A program made the translations under genes and the position numbers. The notes below the pieces were generated by a model. It did no database searches. It was not told the DNA's origin and saw nothing but the letters and a program-made list of their open reading frames with translations. Shown piece after piece: positions 17,090-24,692 of a DNA stretch of 64,000 nt; the stretch's first letter is position 1, and the number at the start of each line of letters is the position of its first letter. The stretch comes from Vulcaniibacterium gelatinicum. Lineage in GTDB: Bacteria > Pseudomonadota > Gammaproteobacteria > Xanthomonadales > Xanthomonadaceae. The stretch is taken from the NCBI RefSeq assembly GCF_008033445.1, contig NZ_VNKO01000006.1:1-64000 (forward strand), written 5' to 3'.

Positions 17090-17240
17090 GTTGTGGCTCC
17101 TTTCCGAATGCGGGAGGCGGCCGCGTTTCCCCGGCTGCCCTGCCGGCCCGAAGGCCGGGGCCGGCAGGCCGTATTCCCGTGGAGGAGGAACCCAGGCCCG
17201 CCGACTCGGAGTCTCGCTGCGCCGGGAATGCCGGCGCGGC
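17090..17240 (-). other. Long 5' leader of the moa operon with alternative hairpins
   Basis: If transcription starts where the FNR-type box predicts, moaA has a leader of about 150 bases. It holds a perfect 10-base inverted repeat (CTGCCGGCCC at 17140-17149 with its complement at 17158-17167). Part of the same bases can instead form a shorter CCGGCC/GGCCGG stem (17143-17148 with 17153-17158), so two structures exclude each other. No U-run follows, so it is not a standard terminator. I could not match it to the known Moco riboswitch. Confidence 0.4.
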
Positions 17241-17246
17241 AGCGTC

Positions 17247-17288
17247 ATCTTCGATGGAAGACGGCGGCGCCGCCTTGAGCTGGATCAA
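17247..17288 (-). promoter_or_regulatory. FNR/DNR-type promoter of the moa operon
   Basis: The box TTGAGCTGGATCAA at 17275-17288 has one mismatch in the left half-site. A weak -10 candidate GAAGAT lies at the expected distance on the minus strand. It is the only obvious promoter between the upstream lipoprotein gene and moaA, so cofactor synthesis is probably raised together with nitrate reductase when oxygen is low. Confidence 0.72.
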
Positions 17289-17315
17289 GTTGGCGGCAGG
17301 TCGTCGCGGCCGGGC

Positions 17316-17846
17316 TCATTCCATGGGCATCGGCCAGTCCTGGTCGTCGAACATCTGCGGATAGTGTTCGAGCACGGCGTGCAGGTCGGCCAGCGGCGCG
17401 GGATCGGCCGGCTTCTCGCGCAGGGCACGGCTGGCCTGCATCAGCCGGATCAGCAGCGGATGCAGGGCCGCGTCCGGCTCGGGCGGCAGGCGGCATTCGG
17501 CGAAGATCGTGTTCACCGCGGCCTGGATCTCGTCGGCCTGCGCGCGCACCTGCGCCGCATCCATCCGCCCCTGTTCCAGCGGCGCCAATGCTTCGGTGGC
17601 CGCGCGCACGCGCGCCATGCCCGCCCGCAGCGGCGCGTCCGTCGCCCAGCGTTGGCCCGGTGGAGGCGCCGGCATGCCGGCGGTGTGTTCGGGATGCGCA
17701 GCCGGTTCGGCATGGTCGTCCGGCGCGGCCTGCGTGGCCGGCGCGGCTTGTGCCGAAGGCGCCGGTGGGGGCGCGGGCTGTTCGCGCGTGCAGGCGGCCA
17801 ATGCGAGCGTCAGTGCGAGCGCGAGGGGCAAGGGTCGGGTGTTCAT
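17316..17846 (-). CDS. Conserved lipoprotein next to anaerobic genes
   Basis: A 176-residue protein with a lipoprotein signal peptide (LALALTLALAAC, lipid cysteine near residue 19), a proline/alanine/histidine-rich linker, then a helical domain from about residue 65 that includes PGQRWATDAPLRAGMARVRAATEAL and VNTIFAECRLPPEPDAALHPLL. It resembles proteins labelled DnrO in some denitrifier annotations, but I cannot confirm that name. Function unknown; probably anchored in the periplasm. Its promoter shares an FNR-type box with ubiU, with a clear TATGCT -10 on this strand. Confidence 0.75.
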   Translation of the reverse strand: MNTRPLPLALALTLALAACTREQPAPPPAPSAQAAPATQAAPDDHAEPAAHPEHTAGMPAPPPGQRWATDAPLRAGMARVRAATEALAPLEQGRMDAAQVRAQADEIQAAVNTIFAECRLPPEPDAALHPLLIRLMQASRALREKPADPAPLADLHAVLEHYPQMFDDQDWPMPME

Positions 17847-17887
17847 CGCGGTATCCGGTATGGCCTGCGGCAGGCAGGGTTGCCGCG

Positions 17888-17929
17888 AGCATACGGCCGC
17901 CGCGATCGCCTCCGGTTGATCCAGGTCAA
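17888..17929. promoter_or_regulatory. Shared FNR/DNR-type site between a lipoprotein gene and ubiUV
   Basis: The box TTGATCCAGGTCAA at 17916-17929 lies between divergent genes. On the minus strand TATGCT (17893 to 17888) is a good -10, giving a start near 17881, 35 bases before the lipoprotein ATG. On the plus strand the spacing predicts a start near 17964 with a weaker -10 (GAGCAT at 17953-17958), 24 bases before the ubiU ATG. One site may therefore control both directions. Confidence 0.82.
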
Positions 17930-17987
17930 GGACGCGGCGGACCCCGTGCGGCGAGCATGTCGGGCCGCCACGAACCGGGGAGTGCCG

Positions 17988-18986
17988 ATGCAACTGGTGT
18001 GCCCTGCCGGCAATCTGCCGGCGCTGATCGCCGCGGTGGACAACGGCGCCGACGCGGTCTATGCCGGTTTCCGCGACCAGACCAACGCCCGTGCCTTTCC
18101 GGGCCTGAACTTCTCCGGCGACGACCTGCGCCGCGGCATCGCCTACGCCCATGCGCGCGGCCGGCAGGTGTACCTGGCGCTCAACACCTATCCGGAGAGC
18201 GCACGCATGCGCGAGTGGGAGGCGGCGGTGGACCGCGCCGCCGAACTCGGCGCCGACGCGATCATCGCCGCCGAGATCGGCCTGCTCGACTACGCCGCGC
18301 GCCGCCACCCCGCCCTGCCGCGGCACCTGTCGGTGCAGGGATCGGCCACCACGCAGGCGGCGCTGCGCTACTACCACGAGCGCTTCGGCATCGCCCGTGC
18401 GGTGCTGCCGCGGGTGCTCTCGATCCAGCAGGTCGAGCGGCTGTGCGCGGCCGCGCCGGTGCCGCTGGAAGTGTTCGCCTTCGGCAGCCTGTGCATCATG
18501 GTCGAGGGCCGCTGCCAGTTGTCGAGCTACGTCACCGGCGCCTCGCCAAACCGGCATGGCGTGTGTTCGCCGGCGCGGTTCGTGCGCTGGGACGAGCAGC
18601 CCGACGGCAGCCGCACCGTGCGCCTGAACGGCGTGCTGATGGATCGCTATGCCGAAGGCGAACCGGCCGGCTACCCCACCGTGTGCAAGGGCCGGTTCGC
18701 GGTCGGCGGCGAGGTGTTCCACGCGCTCGAGGAACCCACCAGCCTGAACACCCTGGAACTGCTGCCGCGCCTGCACGCCGCCGGCGTGGCCGCGCTCAAG
18801 ATCGAAGGCCGGCAGCGCGGCGCGGCCTACGTGGGCAGCGTGGCGCGGGTGTGGCGGCAGGCCATTGACGCCCACCTGCACGCGCCGCAGGACTGGCAGA
18901 TGCGCCCGGAGTGGCGCACCGCGCTGGCCGCGCATGCCGAAGGCCACCAGACCACCCTCGGCCCCTATCACCGCGCCTGGCACTGA
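17988..18986 (+). CDS. ubiU: Oxygen-independent ubiquinone hydroxylase subunit UbiU
   Basis: UbiU forms a complex with UbiV that hydroxylates ubiquinone precursors without O2. The 332-residue protein belongs to the U32 peptidase-like family and has cysteines at 169, 176, 193 and 233, matching the four [4Fe-4S] ligands of the E. coli protein (169, 176, 193, 232). The start is the ATG after GGGGAGTG. It precedes ubiV by two bases and shares an FNR-type box with the divergent lipoprotein gene, which fits quinone supply for anaerobic nitrate respiration. Confidence 0.95.
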   Translation: MQLVCPAGNLPALIAAVDNGADAVYAGFRDQTNARAFPGLNFSGDDLRRGIAYAHARGRQVYLALNTYPESARMREWEAAVDRAAELGADAIIAAEIGLLDYAARRHPALPRHLSVQGSATTQAALRYYHERFGIARAVLPRVLSIQQVERLCAAAPVPLEVFAFGSLCIMVEGRCQLSSYVTGASPNRHGVCSPARFVRWDEQPDGSRTVRLNGVLMDRYAEGEPAGYPTVCKGRFAVGGEVFHALEEPTSLNTLELLPRLHAAGVAALKIEGRQRGAAYVGSVARVWRQAIDAHLHAPQDWQMRPEWRTALAAHAEGHQTTLGPYHRAWH

Positions 18987-18988
18987 CG

Positions 18989-19867
18989 ATGAAACTGAGC
19001 CTGGGTCCCCTGCAGTACTTCTGGCCGCGCGAGCGGGTGCTGGCGTTCTACCGCGCGGCGGCCGGCTGGCCGCTGGATGCGATCTACCTCGGCGAGACCG
19101 TGTGCAGCAAACGCCGCGAGCTGCGCACCCGCGACTGGCTCGCGCTGGCCGAGGAACTGGCCGCGAGCGGCAAGCAGATCGTCCTGTCCACGCTCGCCCT
19201 GCTGGAGGCGGAATCCGAGCTCGGCGCGCTGCGGCGCCTGGTCGAGAACGGCCGTTTCCTGGTCGAGGCCAACGACATGTCGGCGGTGCAGCTGTGCCGC
19301 GAACGCGGGCTGGCCTTCGTCGGCGGACCGACGCTGAACGTGTACAACGCCCGCGCCCTGCGCCTGCTGTGCGAGGACGGGATGTGCCGGCTGGTGCTCG
19401 GCGTCGAACAGGGGCGCGAACTGGTGCACGCGCTGCGCGCGCAGACCGAGGCCGAAGGCGGCACGGTGCCGGAGCTGGAGATCATCGCCTGGGGACGGCT
19501 GCCGCTGGCGTACTCGGCGCGCTGCTTCACCGCGCGCGCGTTCGACGTGGCCAAGGACCAGTGCGGCTTCCGCTGCCTGGAACACCCCGACGGCCTGCCG
19601 CTGGCCACCCGCGAAGGCCAGCCGTTCCTGACCATCAACGGCATCCAGATCCAGGGCCGCGAGGTCTGCGACCTCGGCCCCGAACTCCCCGAACTGCGCG
19701 CCGCCGGGATCGAAGTGCTGCGCCTGTCCCCCCAGGCCGAGGGCATGGAGGACGTGGTGCGGCGCTTCCACGAGGCGCGCGAGGCTGACACGCCGCTGCC
19801 GCGGGTCGGTGCGCGCAACGGCTACTGGCACGGTGTGCCGGGGATGGATCTGCCGGTGGCGGAATGA
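18989..19867 (+). CDS. ubiV: Oxygen-independent ubiquinone hydroxylase subunit UbiV
   Basis: Partner of UbiU. The 292-residue protein has cysteines at 39, 179, 192 and 196, matching the E. coli UbiV cluster ligands at 39, 180, 193 and 197. The family start MKLSLGPLQYFW is at 18989; a longer in-frame reading overlapping ubiU is unlikely. With ubiT about 4 kb away on the other strand, the full UbiTUV set for anaerobic ubiquinone synthesis is present. Composition changes sharply just after its stop, where two lower-GC genes begin. Confidence 0.95.
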   Translation: MKLSLGPLQYFWPRERVLAFYRAAAGWPLDAIYLGETVCSKRRELRTRDWLALAEELAASGKQIVLSTLALLEAESELGALRRLVENGRFLVEANDMSAVQLCRERGLAFVGGPTLNVYNARALRLLCEDGMCRLVLGVEQGRELVHALRAQTEAEGGTVPELEIIAWGRLPLAYSARCFTARAFDVAKDQCGFRCLEHPDGLPLATREGQPFLTINGIQIQGREVCDLGPELPELRAAGIEVLRLSPQAEGMEDVVRRFHEAREADTPLPRVGARNGYWHGVPGMDLPVAE

Positions 19868-19985
19868 CCCCGGCCGTGTGTCGGATGGTCCAATCCCGGG
19901 AAACCTCTAGTTTCAACTGGGCCTGATCAGGGGGAGTCGACACATGGCGCCCGGGATGGACTCGCCGGTTGCGCTCTAGCAAGCT

Positions 19986-20040
19986 GTTGGGTGGCGCCTG
20001 GCCGTTTCAAGTCCATGCCGTTTCGCGGCACGACTCAACC
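19986..20040. repeat. attC-like repeat 1, left of a cassette-like gene
   Basis: The stretch contains GTTGGGT, which fits the integron core GTTRRRY, then GCCTGGCCG, TTTCAAG and GCCGTTTCGCGGC, and ends ACTCAAC, which fits RYYYAAC. The central part can fold as a bulged stem like an attC site. The outer core motifs are in the opposite order to a classic attC, so it may be a degenerate site or the junction of two. Its middle is repeated about 535 bases downstream. Confidence 0.45.
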
Positions 20041-20088
20041 CGGGGTTCCAGGCGGCCGGCAAACCCATCCCTGCTTGCGAGTTACAGC

Positions 20089-20520
20089 ATGCGCACTCTG
20101 ACAGTTCTTGTGTTGTTCTGGCTGATCGCCTTGCCAGTCTCGGGCACTGCACAGGATCGCCACGTTTGCTCAAGCAATGGCAGCGAACTTCAGCAGCTGC
20201 GGATCTACGAGATCAACCGCAGCAACAAGGATGCCTTTCACAGGCGCTTTCGAGACCATGCGCTTCGCATAATGAAGCGACATGGCTTCAACATCGTTGA
20301 CATGTGGGAAAGCGACACCGGTGAGAAGGTCGAGTTTGTCTATCTCTTGACCTGGCCGGATAAAAGCACCATGGACTCGCGGTGGAGAGAATTCCTCGCG
20401 GACCAGGAATGGATCGAGATAAAAAGGCAGACGGCAGCGGAGAGCGGCGAGCTTGTTCGCGAGGCCAATGGCCAGCCATTGGTACGTGTGTCGTACAGCC
20501 CGGCGTGTTCCGAAGGCTGA
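20089..20520 (+). CDS. NIPSNAP-family protein with signal peptide (cassette-like)
   Basis: A 143-residue protein with a signal peptide (LTVLVLFWLIALPVSGTAQ) followed by a NIPSNAP-type dimeric alpha-beta barrel domain: LRIYEINRSNKDAFHRRF, a histidine in RDHALRIMKRHGF, and WPDKSTMDSRWREFL. The function of such domains is poorly known. The start at 20089 was chosen because the signal peptide begins there. The gene uses many A/T-ending codons (for example GAG-ATA-AAA-AGG) unlike its neighbours and is flanked by two attC-like repeats, so it was probably acquired. Confidence 0.82.
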   Translation: MRTLTVLVLFWLIALPVSGTAQDRHVCSSNGSELQQLRIYEINRSNKDAFHRRFRDHALRIMKRHGFNIVDMWESDTGEKVEFVYLLTWPDKSTMDSRWREFLADQEWIEIKRQTAAESGELVREANGQPLVRVSYSPACSEG

Positions 20521-20528
20521 GTCGTACG

Positions 20529-20582
20529 ACGCCTGGCCGCTCGTTCAAGCCAGCGCCGTTTCGCGGTGCAGGTCGGCTCACG
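20529..20582. repeat. attC-like repeat 2, between two cassette-like genes
   Basis: This stretch repeats the core of the first site: GCCTGGCCG, then TTCAAGCC, GCGCCGTTTCGCGGT and GGCTCA. TTCAAGCC...GGCT is typical of the inner arms of integron attC sites. No good GTTRRRY core is visible, so it would be a decayed site. It separates the NIPSNAP gene from the next lower-GC gene. Confidence 0.42.
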
Positions 20583-20621
20583 TATCCGGCATCACGCCTC
20601 GACTTTCAAAAGGGGATTGAC

Positions 20622-21260
20622 ATGAAGATCGGTGTTCTTGGCTCCGGTGATGTGGCGAAGGTTCTTGCCAGCGGCTTTCTCCAGCACGGACACGACACGA
20701 TGATGGGCACTCGGGACAGCGCGAAACTGGCTGAATGGAGAAGCAGGAATCCAAGTGGCCGGGTGGGGAGTTTCGAGGAAGCAGCGGCGTTTGGACAGGT
20801 CGTTGTCCTGGCGGTCAAGGGCAGTGCTGCGGCAGCTGCACTACGAGCGGCCGGGGCGGAGAACCTGGCAGGCAAGCCCGTGATGGACGCCACCAATCCC
20901 ATTGCGGACGCGCCGCCACGCAACGGGGTCTTGAAGTTCTTCACGAGCCTCGATGAATCGCTGATGGAGCAACTCCAGCGTGAATTTGCCGATGCGCATT
21001 TCGTGAAGGCATTCAACTCCGTCGGAAACGCGCGCATGGTCAATCCCCGGTTTGCTGGGGGCAAGCCGACCATGTTCATCTGCGGTAACGATCAGGCGGC
21101 GAAGAAGACGGTAGGCGATCTTGTCGAGCAATTCGGCTGGGAGCTTGCCGATATGGGGTCGGCGGAAGCGGCTCGTGCCATCGAACCGCTTTGCATGCTC
21201 TGGTGCATTCCCGGCTTCCTGCGCAACGAATGGACGCATGCTTTCAAGCTGCTCAGGTAA
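20622..21260 (+). CDS. NAD(P)-binding oxidoreductase of the F420-dependent NADP reductase type (cassette-like)
   Basis: The 212-residue protein starts MKIGVLGSGDVAKVLASGF, a Rossmann nucleotide-binding motif, followed by GTRDSAKL and VVVLAVKGSAAAAAL, DATNPIADAPP and VKAFNSVGNARMVNP, which are typical of small NADP reductases of the F420/6-phosphogluconate type. The real cofactor partner and substrate are unknown. The ATG follows an AGGGG site. GC content and codon use are clearly lower than in the surrounding genes, and the stop overlaps the convergent nadB stop by eight bases, suggesting that the insertion ended inside the 3' end of nadB. Confidence 0.82.
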   Translation: MKIGVLGSGDVAKVLASGFLQHGHDTMMGTRDSAKLAEWRSRNPSGRVGSFEEAAAFGQVVVLAVKGSAAAAALRAAGAENLAGKPVMDATNPIADAPPRNGVLKFFTSLDESLMEQLQREFADAHFVKAFNSVGNARMVNPRFAGGKPTMFICGNDQAAKKTVGDLVEQFGWELADMGSAEAARAIEPLCMLWCIPGFLRNEWTHAFKLLR

Positions 21261-22734
21261 CACGGAGGCCAACGCACGTTGGCTCGGGCGCCGCATCGCT
21301 GCGGCAATGCGCGCCGCGGTTGCGGCGTTGGCGCTGCGCGGCGTCGAGCATCGCCAGTGCCACCCTGCCCTGCCAGCTCGCGGCCAGGGCGGGGGTGACG
21401 CGGATGCGGTGTTCGGCTTCGTGCAGGCCGGCGGCGTCGCGGATCGGGCCGAGGCCCTGCCAGAGCCATTGGCGCAGGCGGCGCAGGTCGGCGGGGTCGG
21501 CGTCCGGGCCGCGGGGGAGCTCGCGGTGTTCGCCGGTGTGCGCGGGTGGCAGCGCCGCTTGCGCCAGGTGTCGCCCCAGGCGTTGCCCGAACACCACGCC
21601 TTCGAGCAGTGAGTTGCTGGCCAGGCGGTTGCCGCCGTGCACGCCGTTGCAGGCCACCTCGCCCACGGCATAGAGGCCGGGCACGCCGGTGGCGCCGTCG
21701 AGACCGGTGGCCAGGCCGCCCATGTGGAAATGCGCGGCCGGGGTGACCGGCAGCGGGCGGCGGCGTGGATCGAGGCCGGCCGCGCGGCATGCGGCGAGCA
21801 CGGTCGGGAACTGCGTCGGCCAGTCCACCTGCAGCGCGGTGCAGTCGAGGAACACGCGGTGCCCCTGCCGCTGCAGGCGCCAGATGCGCCGGGCCACCAC
21901 GTCGCGCGGGGCCAGGTCGGCCAGCGGATGTTCGCCGCGCATGATGGCGCGGCCGCGTTCGTCGCGGAGCACCGCGCCGGCGCCGCGCAGGGCCTCGGTG
22001 AGCAGCGGCAGCGGCGCATCGTCATGGGTGGCGACGTCGAGCGCGGTCGGGTGGAACTGCACCAGCTCCAGATCGCGCATCGGCGCACCCGCGGCCAGGC
22101 CGAGCGCCAGGCCCGCGCCCTGCGCGCCGGACGGGTTGCAGGTGCGCGCGAACAGGCCGCCGATGCCGCCGGTGGCCAGCACCACCGCCGCGGCGGGCAG
22201 TTGCCGGCGCCGGCCCGTGGCGTCGCGCAGGCCCACGCCGACGATGCGCCCGCCGTCCTGCAGGAGCGCGTCCACTTCGACGCCGGCGACATGCCGCAGG
22301 TGCGGCGCGCGTTGCACCGCCGCCTGCAGCACGCGCAGCAGGCCGGCGCCGGTGGCGTCGCCGCCGGCATGCAGCACGCGCGCGCGGCGGTGCCCGCCTT
22401 CGCGGGCGAAATGCGGCCAGCCGCCGTCGCCGTCGAAGACCATGCCCAATCCGCGCAGCCAGGCGATCGCGCCGGCCGCGCCTTCGGTCAGCAGCGCGAC
22501 CGCGGCGCGGTCGTTGTCGCCGCCGCCGGCCAGCAGCGTGTCCTCGGCATGCGCGGCGGGCGTGTCGCCGGGTGCCAATGCGGCGGCGATGCCGCCCTGG
22601 GCGAGTGCCGTGGCGCTGTCGCCGCCCTCCGGCGCGCGCGACAGCAGCAGCACCGGCCGCGGCGCCGCCGCCAGCGCCACGCTCAGGCCGGCCACGCCGG
22701 CGCCCACCACCACGATTGGTGATGTCCCGCTCAT
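21253..22734 (-). CDS. nadB: L-aspartate oxidase
   Basis: NadB oxidises L-aspartate to iminoaspartate for NAD synthesis and can use fumarate instead of O2, which suits anaerobic life. The 493-residue flavoprotein starts with an FAD-binding motif VVVGAGVAGLSVAL, followed by SATALAQGGIAAAL, the flavin block ELVQFHPTAL, and CNGVHGGNRLASNSLLEG. The last ten or so residues (EPTCVGLRVT) are read into DNA belonging to the inserted cassette, so the original C-terminus was probably replaced. Its ATG overlaps the nadA stop. Confidence 0.93.
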   Translation of the reverse strand: MSGTSPIVVVGAGVAGLSVALAAAPRPVLLLSRAPEGGDSATALAQGGIAAALAPGDTPAAHAEDTLLAGGGDNDRAAVALLTEGAAGAIAWLRGLGMVFDGDGGWPHFAREGGHRRARVLHAGGDATGAGLLRVLQAAVQRAPHLRHVAGVEVDALLQDGGRIVGVGLRDATGRRRQLPAAAVVLATGGIGGLFARTCNPSGAQGAGLALGLAAGAPMRDLELVQFHPTALDVATHDDAPLPLLTEALRGAGAVLRDERGRAIMRGEHPLADLAPRDVVARRIWRLQRQGHRVFLDCTALQVDWPTQFPTVLAACRAAGLDPRRRPLPVTPAAHFHMGGLATGLDGATGVPGLYAVGEVACNGVHGGNRLASNSLLEGVVFGQRLGRHLAQAALPPAHTGEHRELPRGPDADPADLRRLRQWLWQGLGPIRDAAGLHEAEHRIRVTPALAASWQGRVALAMLDAAQRQRRNRGAHCRSDAAPEPTCVGLRVT

Positions 22735-23756
22735 ACCCGTTCGCGGCGGCCCACCGCCAGCATGCGTTCGAGCGCGCCGCGGGCCCGGGCCGCGACCGCG
22801 GGCGGCACGGTCACCTCGTGGCGCAGGTCGCGCAGGCAGGCGTAGATGTTCGGCAGCGTGATGCGCTTCATGTGCGGGCACAGGTTGCACGGGCGCACGA
22901 ACTCGATCTCCGGGAAGCGCGCCTGCAGGTTGTCGGCCATCGCGCATTCGGTGATCAGCGCCACCCGCGCCGGGCGCTCCTTCGCCAGCCACTGCCCCAT
23001 CGCGCTGGTGGAGCCGACGAAATCGGCCTCGGCCAGCACCTCGGGCGGGCATTCGGGGTGTGCGGCCAGGCGCGCCTGGAAACGCTCGCGCGCGTGCCGC
23101 GCCTGCTGCGCGGTGAAGGTCTCGTGCACTTCGCAGGCGCCGTGCCACAGCACCAGTTCGACGTCGGTCTGCGCGGCCACGTGCGCACCCAGGTAGCGGT
23201 CCGGCAGGAAGATCACCTTGTCGCTGTCCATCGCCTCGACCACCTGCACCGCGTTGGCCGAGGTGCAGCAGGCGTCGGATTCGGCCTTCACCGCCGCGCT
23301 GGTGTTGACGTAGCTCACCACCGGTACGCCGGGGTGCCGCGCGCGCAGGCGGCGCACGTCCGCGGCGGTGATCGAGGATGCCAGCGAGCAGCCGGCTTCC
23401 GGGTCGGGAATCAGCACGGTGCGGTGCGGGGCCAGGATCTTCGCGGTCTCGGCCATGAAGTGCACGCCGCACAGCACGATTAGTTCGGCATCGGTGTCGG
23501 CCGCGGCCTGGGCCAGCGCCAGCGAGTCGCCGGTGACGTCGGCCACGCCGTGGAAGATCTCCGGCGACTGGTAGCTGTGCGCCATGATCACCGCGCCGCG
23601 TTGCGCCTTGAGCTTGCGGATGGCGTCTATCCACGGCAGGTGCAGCGGCCATTCCAGGCACGGCAGCAGCGATTCGAGCCTGGCGCCGAGTTCGGCGTAC
23701 TCGGCGGCGAGCCGCTCGCTCCATTGCGGATGCGGGATTCGGGGATCGGCGGTCAT
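22731..23756 (-). CDS. nadA: Quinolinate synthase A
   Basis: NadA condenses iminoaspartate with dihydroxyacetone phosphate to quinolinate using an oxygen-sensitive [4Fe-4S] cluster. The 341-residue protein has the three expected cluster cysteines: C96 in VLCGVHFM, C208 in WHGACEVHE and C293 in CNLCPHMK. It is coupled to nadB by an ATGA overlap and starts 40 bases after the ubiT stop, in the same leftward operon, so quinone and NAD synthesis appear to be expressed together. Confidence 0.96.
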   Translation of the reverse strand: MTADPRIPHPQWSERLAAEYAELGARLESLLPCLEWPLHLPWIDAIRKLKAQRGAVIMAHSYQSPEIFHGVADVTGDSLALAQAAADTDAELIVLCGVHFMAETAKILAPHRTVLIPDPEAGCSLASSITAADVRRLRARHPGVPVVSYVNTSAAVKAESDACCTSANAVQVVEAMDSDKVIFLPDRYLGAHVAAQTDVELVLWHGACEVHETFTAQQARHARERFQARLAAHPECPPEVLAEADFVGSTSAMGQWLAKERPARVALITECAMADNLQARFPEIEFVRPCNLCPHMKRITLPNIYACLRDLRHEVTVPPAVAARARGALERMLAVGRRERV

Positions 23757-23795
23757 CGGCGGGGCATCGCGCGCGGGCGCGTCGGGGAAGGCGGA

Positions 23796-24692
23796 TCAGA
23801 CGGAGGAAGGCTCGCCGCGGTACGCCGCGCGCGCCGCCTGCACGAAGCCGGCGCCGCGGTGCAGCACGATGCGCAGGCCCAGCGGCACCGTCTCCCACGG
23901 CAACTGGTCGAGCAGGTTGCGGGCGGTGAGCCCGAGTTCGGTGTCGCCGGTCAGCACCAGGCGGCGCTGGAAGAACAGGGTGTCGGCGTCCTCGCGCCGG
24001 CTGGCGAGCAGCAGCAGGTCGGTGGCGGTGCCGCGCACGGTGGCCTCGGCGGCGGCATCGGGGTCCAGCACCTGCAGCCGGCCGTCGCGCACGCACACCA
24101 CCCAGCGCAGGCCGAGGTCGGACACCTCGATGCCGATCCGGCGCGCCTGCAGCGGCGCGAGCAGGCCGCTGGCCAGCGGCGCCGCCAGCACCCGCCGCAT
24201 CGCCGCCTCCAGCCAGCGCGCCTGCCAGCGGTGCGGGACGCGCCGCAGCAGCGGCGACAGCCGTGCCGGTGGCGGCAGGAAACGCAGCCACGCGGTGCGG
24301 GCGGCGGTGCGTGCGGAGCGCTCGGTCATCCGCGAAAGCATGGGGTGTCCGGCCCGGGCTCCGCCCTGACCTGGATCAACCGCGGCGCATTCGCCGCCGC
24401 GCCACGGCGTGTGGAGCGCCTGCTGCCGGTACGCATCGGCGATCAGCACCGAGACCAGGTGGTCGCTGGTGGCCTCCGGCACGCCGAGCAGCGCGCCGAG
24501 CCGCCGGCTGCGGGCGCGCACGGCCCGCTCGCGTTGCGGGTCGTGCGCGGCGAGCCCGGCCTGGCGCTTGCAGTGCGCGGCCAGCGGCACCAGCCGCCGG
24601 CGCCCGGCGAGCAGCAGCACCAGACCGTCGTCGAGGCCGTCAATCAGTCCGCGCACGCCGGACAGGGCGAGCCGTGCGGCCTCACGGCGCAT
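23796..24692 (-). CDS. ubiT: AroQ chorismate-mutase domain fused to UbiT (SCP2 lipid carrier)
   Basis: One uninterrupted frame encodes two domains. Residues 1-91 match AroQ-type chorismate mutase; R14, R31, K42, D51, R54, E55 and Q91 align with the E. coli active-site residues R11, R28, K39, D48, R51, E52 and Q88 at a constant offset of three. From about residue 122 the sequence is UbiT-like, with the SCP2 lipid-binding part (LPWETVPLGLRIVLHRG near the end). UbiT assists anaerobic ubiquinone synthesis. The linker DNA carries an FNR-type box and a -10-like sequence, so a second, UbiT-only product starting at the ATG at 24329 is likely. The frame start overlaps the upstream DGC gene by 11 bases. 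Confidence 0.82.
   Translation of the reverse strand: MRREAARLALSGVRGLIDGLDDGLVLLLAGRRRLVPLAAHCKRQAGLAAHDPQRERAVRARSRRLGALLGVPEATSDHLVSVLIADAYRQQALHTPWRGGECAAVDPGQGGARAGHPMLSRMTERSARTAARTAWLRFLPPPARLSPLLRRVPHRWQARWLEAAMRRVLAAPLASGLLAPLQARRIGIEVSDLGLRWVVCVRDGRLQVLDPDAAAEATVRGTATDLLLLASRREDADTLFFQRRLVLTGDTELGLTARNLLDQLPWETVPLGLRIVLHRGAGFVQAARAAYRGEPSSV
24337..24379 (-). promoter_or_regulatory. Intragenic FNR/DNR-type promoter for UbiT
   Basis: On the minus strand the box reads TTGATCCAGGTCAG (24379 to 24366), with one good and one weaker half-site. CATGCT (24342 to 24337) is in the -10 position, predicting a start near 24331, two bases before the ATG at 24329. A nearby ATG at 24341 falls inside the -10 and is a poorer start. 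The box lies within coding sequence for the linker of the AroQ-UbiT fusion. Confidence 0.65.

Noticed and set aside
17090-17240. Moco riboswitch call for the moaA leader
   Set aside because: I could not find the conserved helices and tetraloop-receptor of that motif by eye, so I report only a structured leader.
24341-24692. Stand-alone chorismate mutase gene ending before ubiT
   Set aside because: No stop codon separates it from ubiT in the given sequence, so a fusion must be reported; a sequencing error remains possible.
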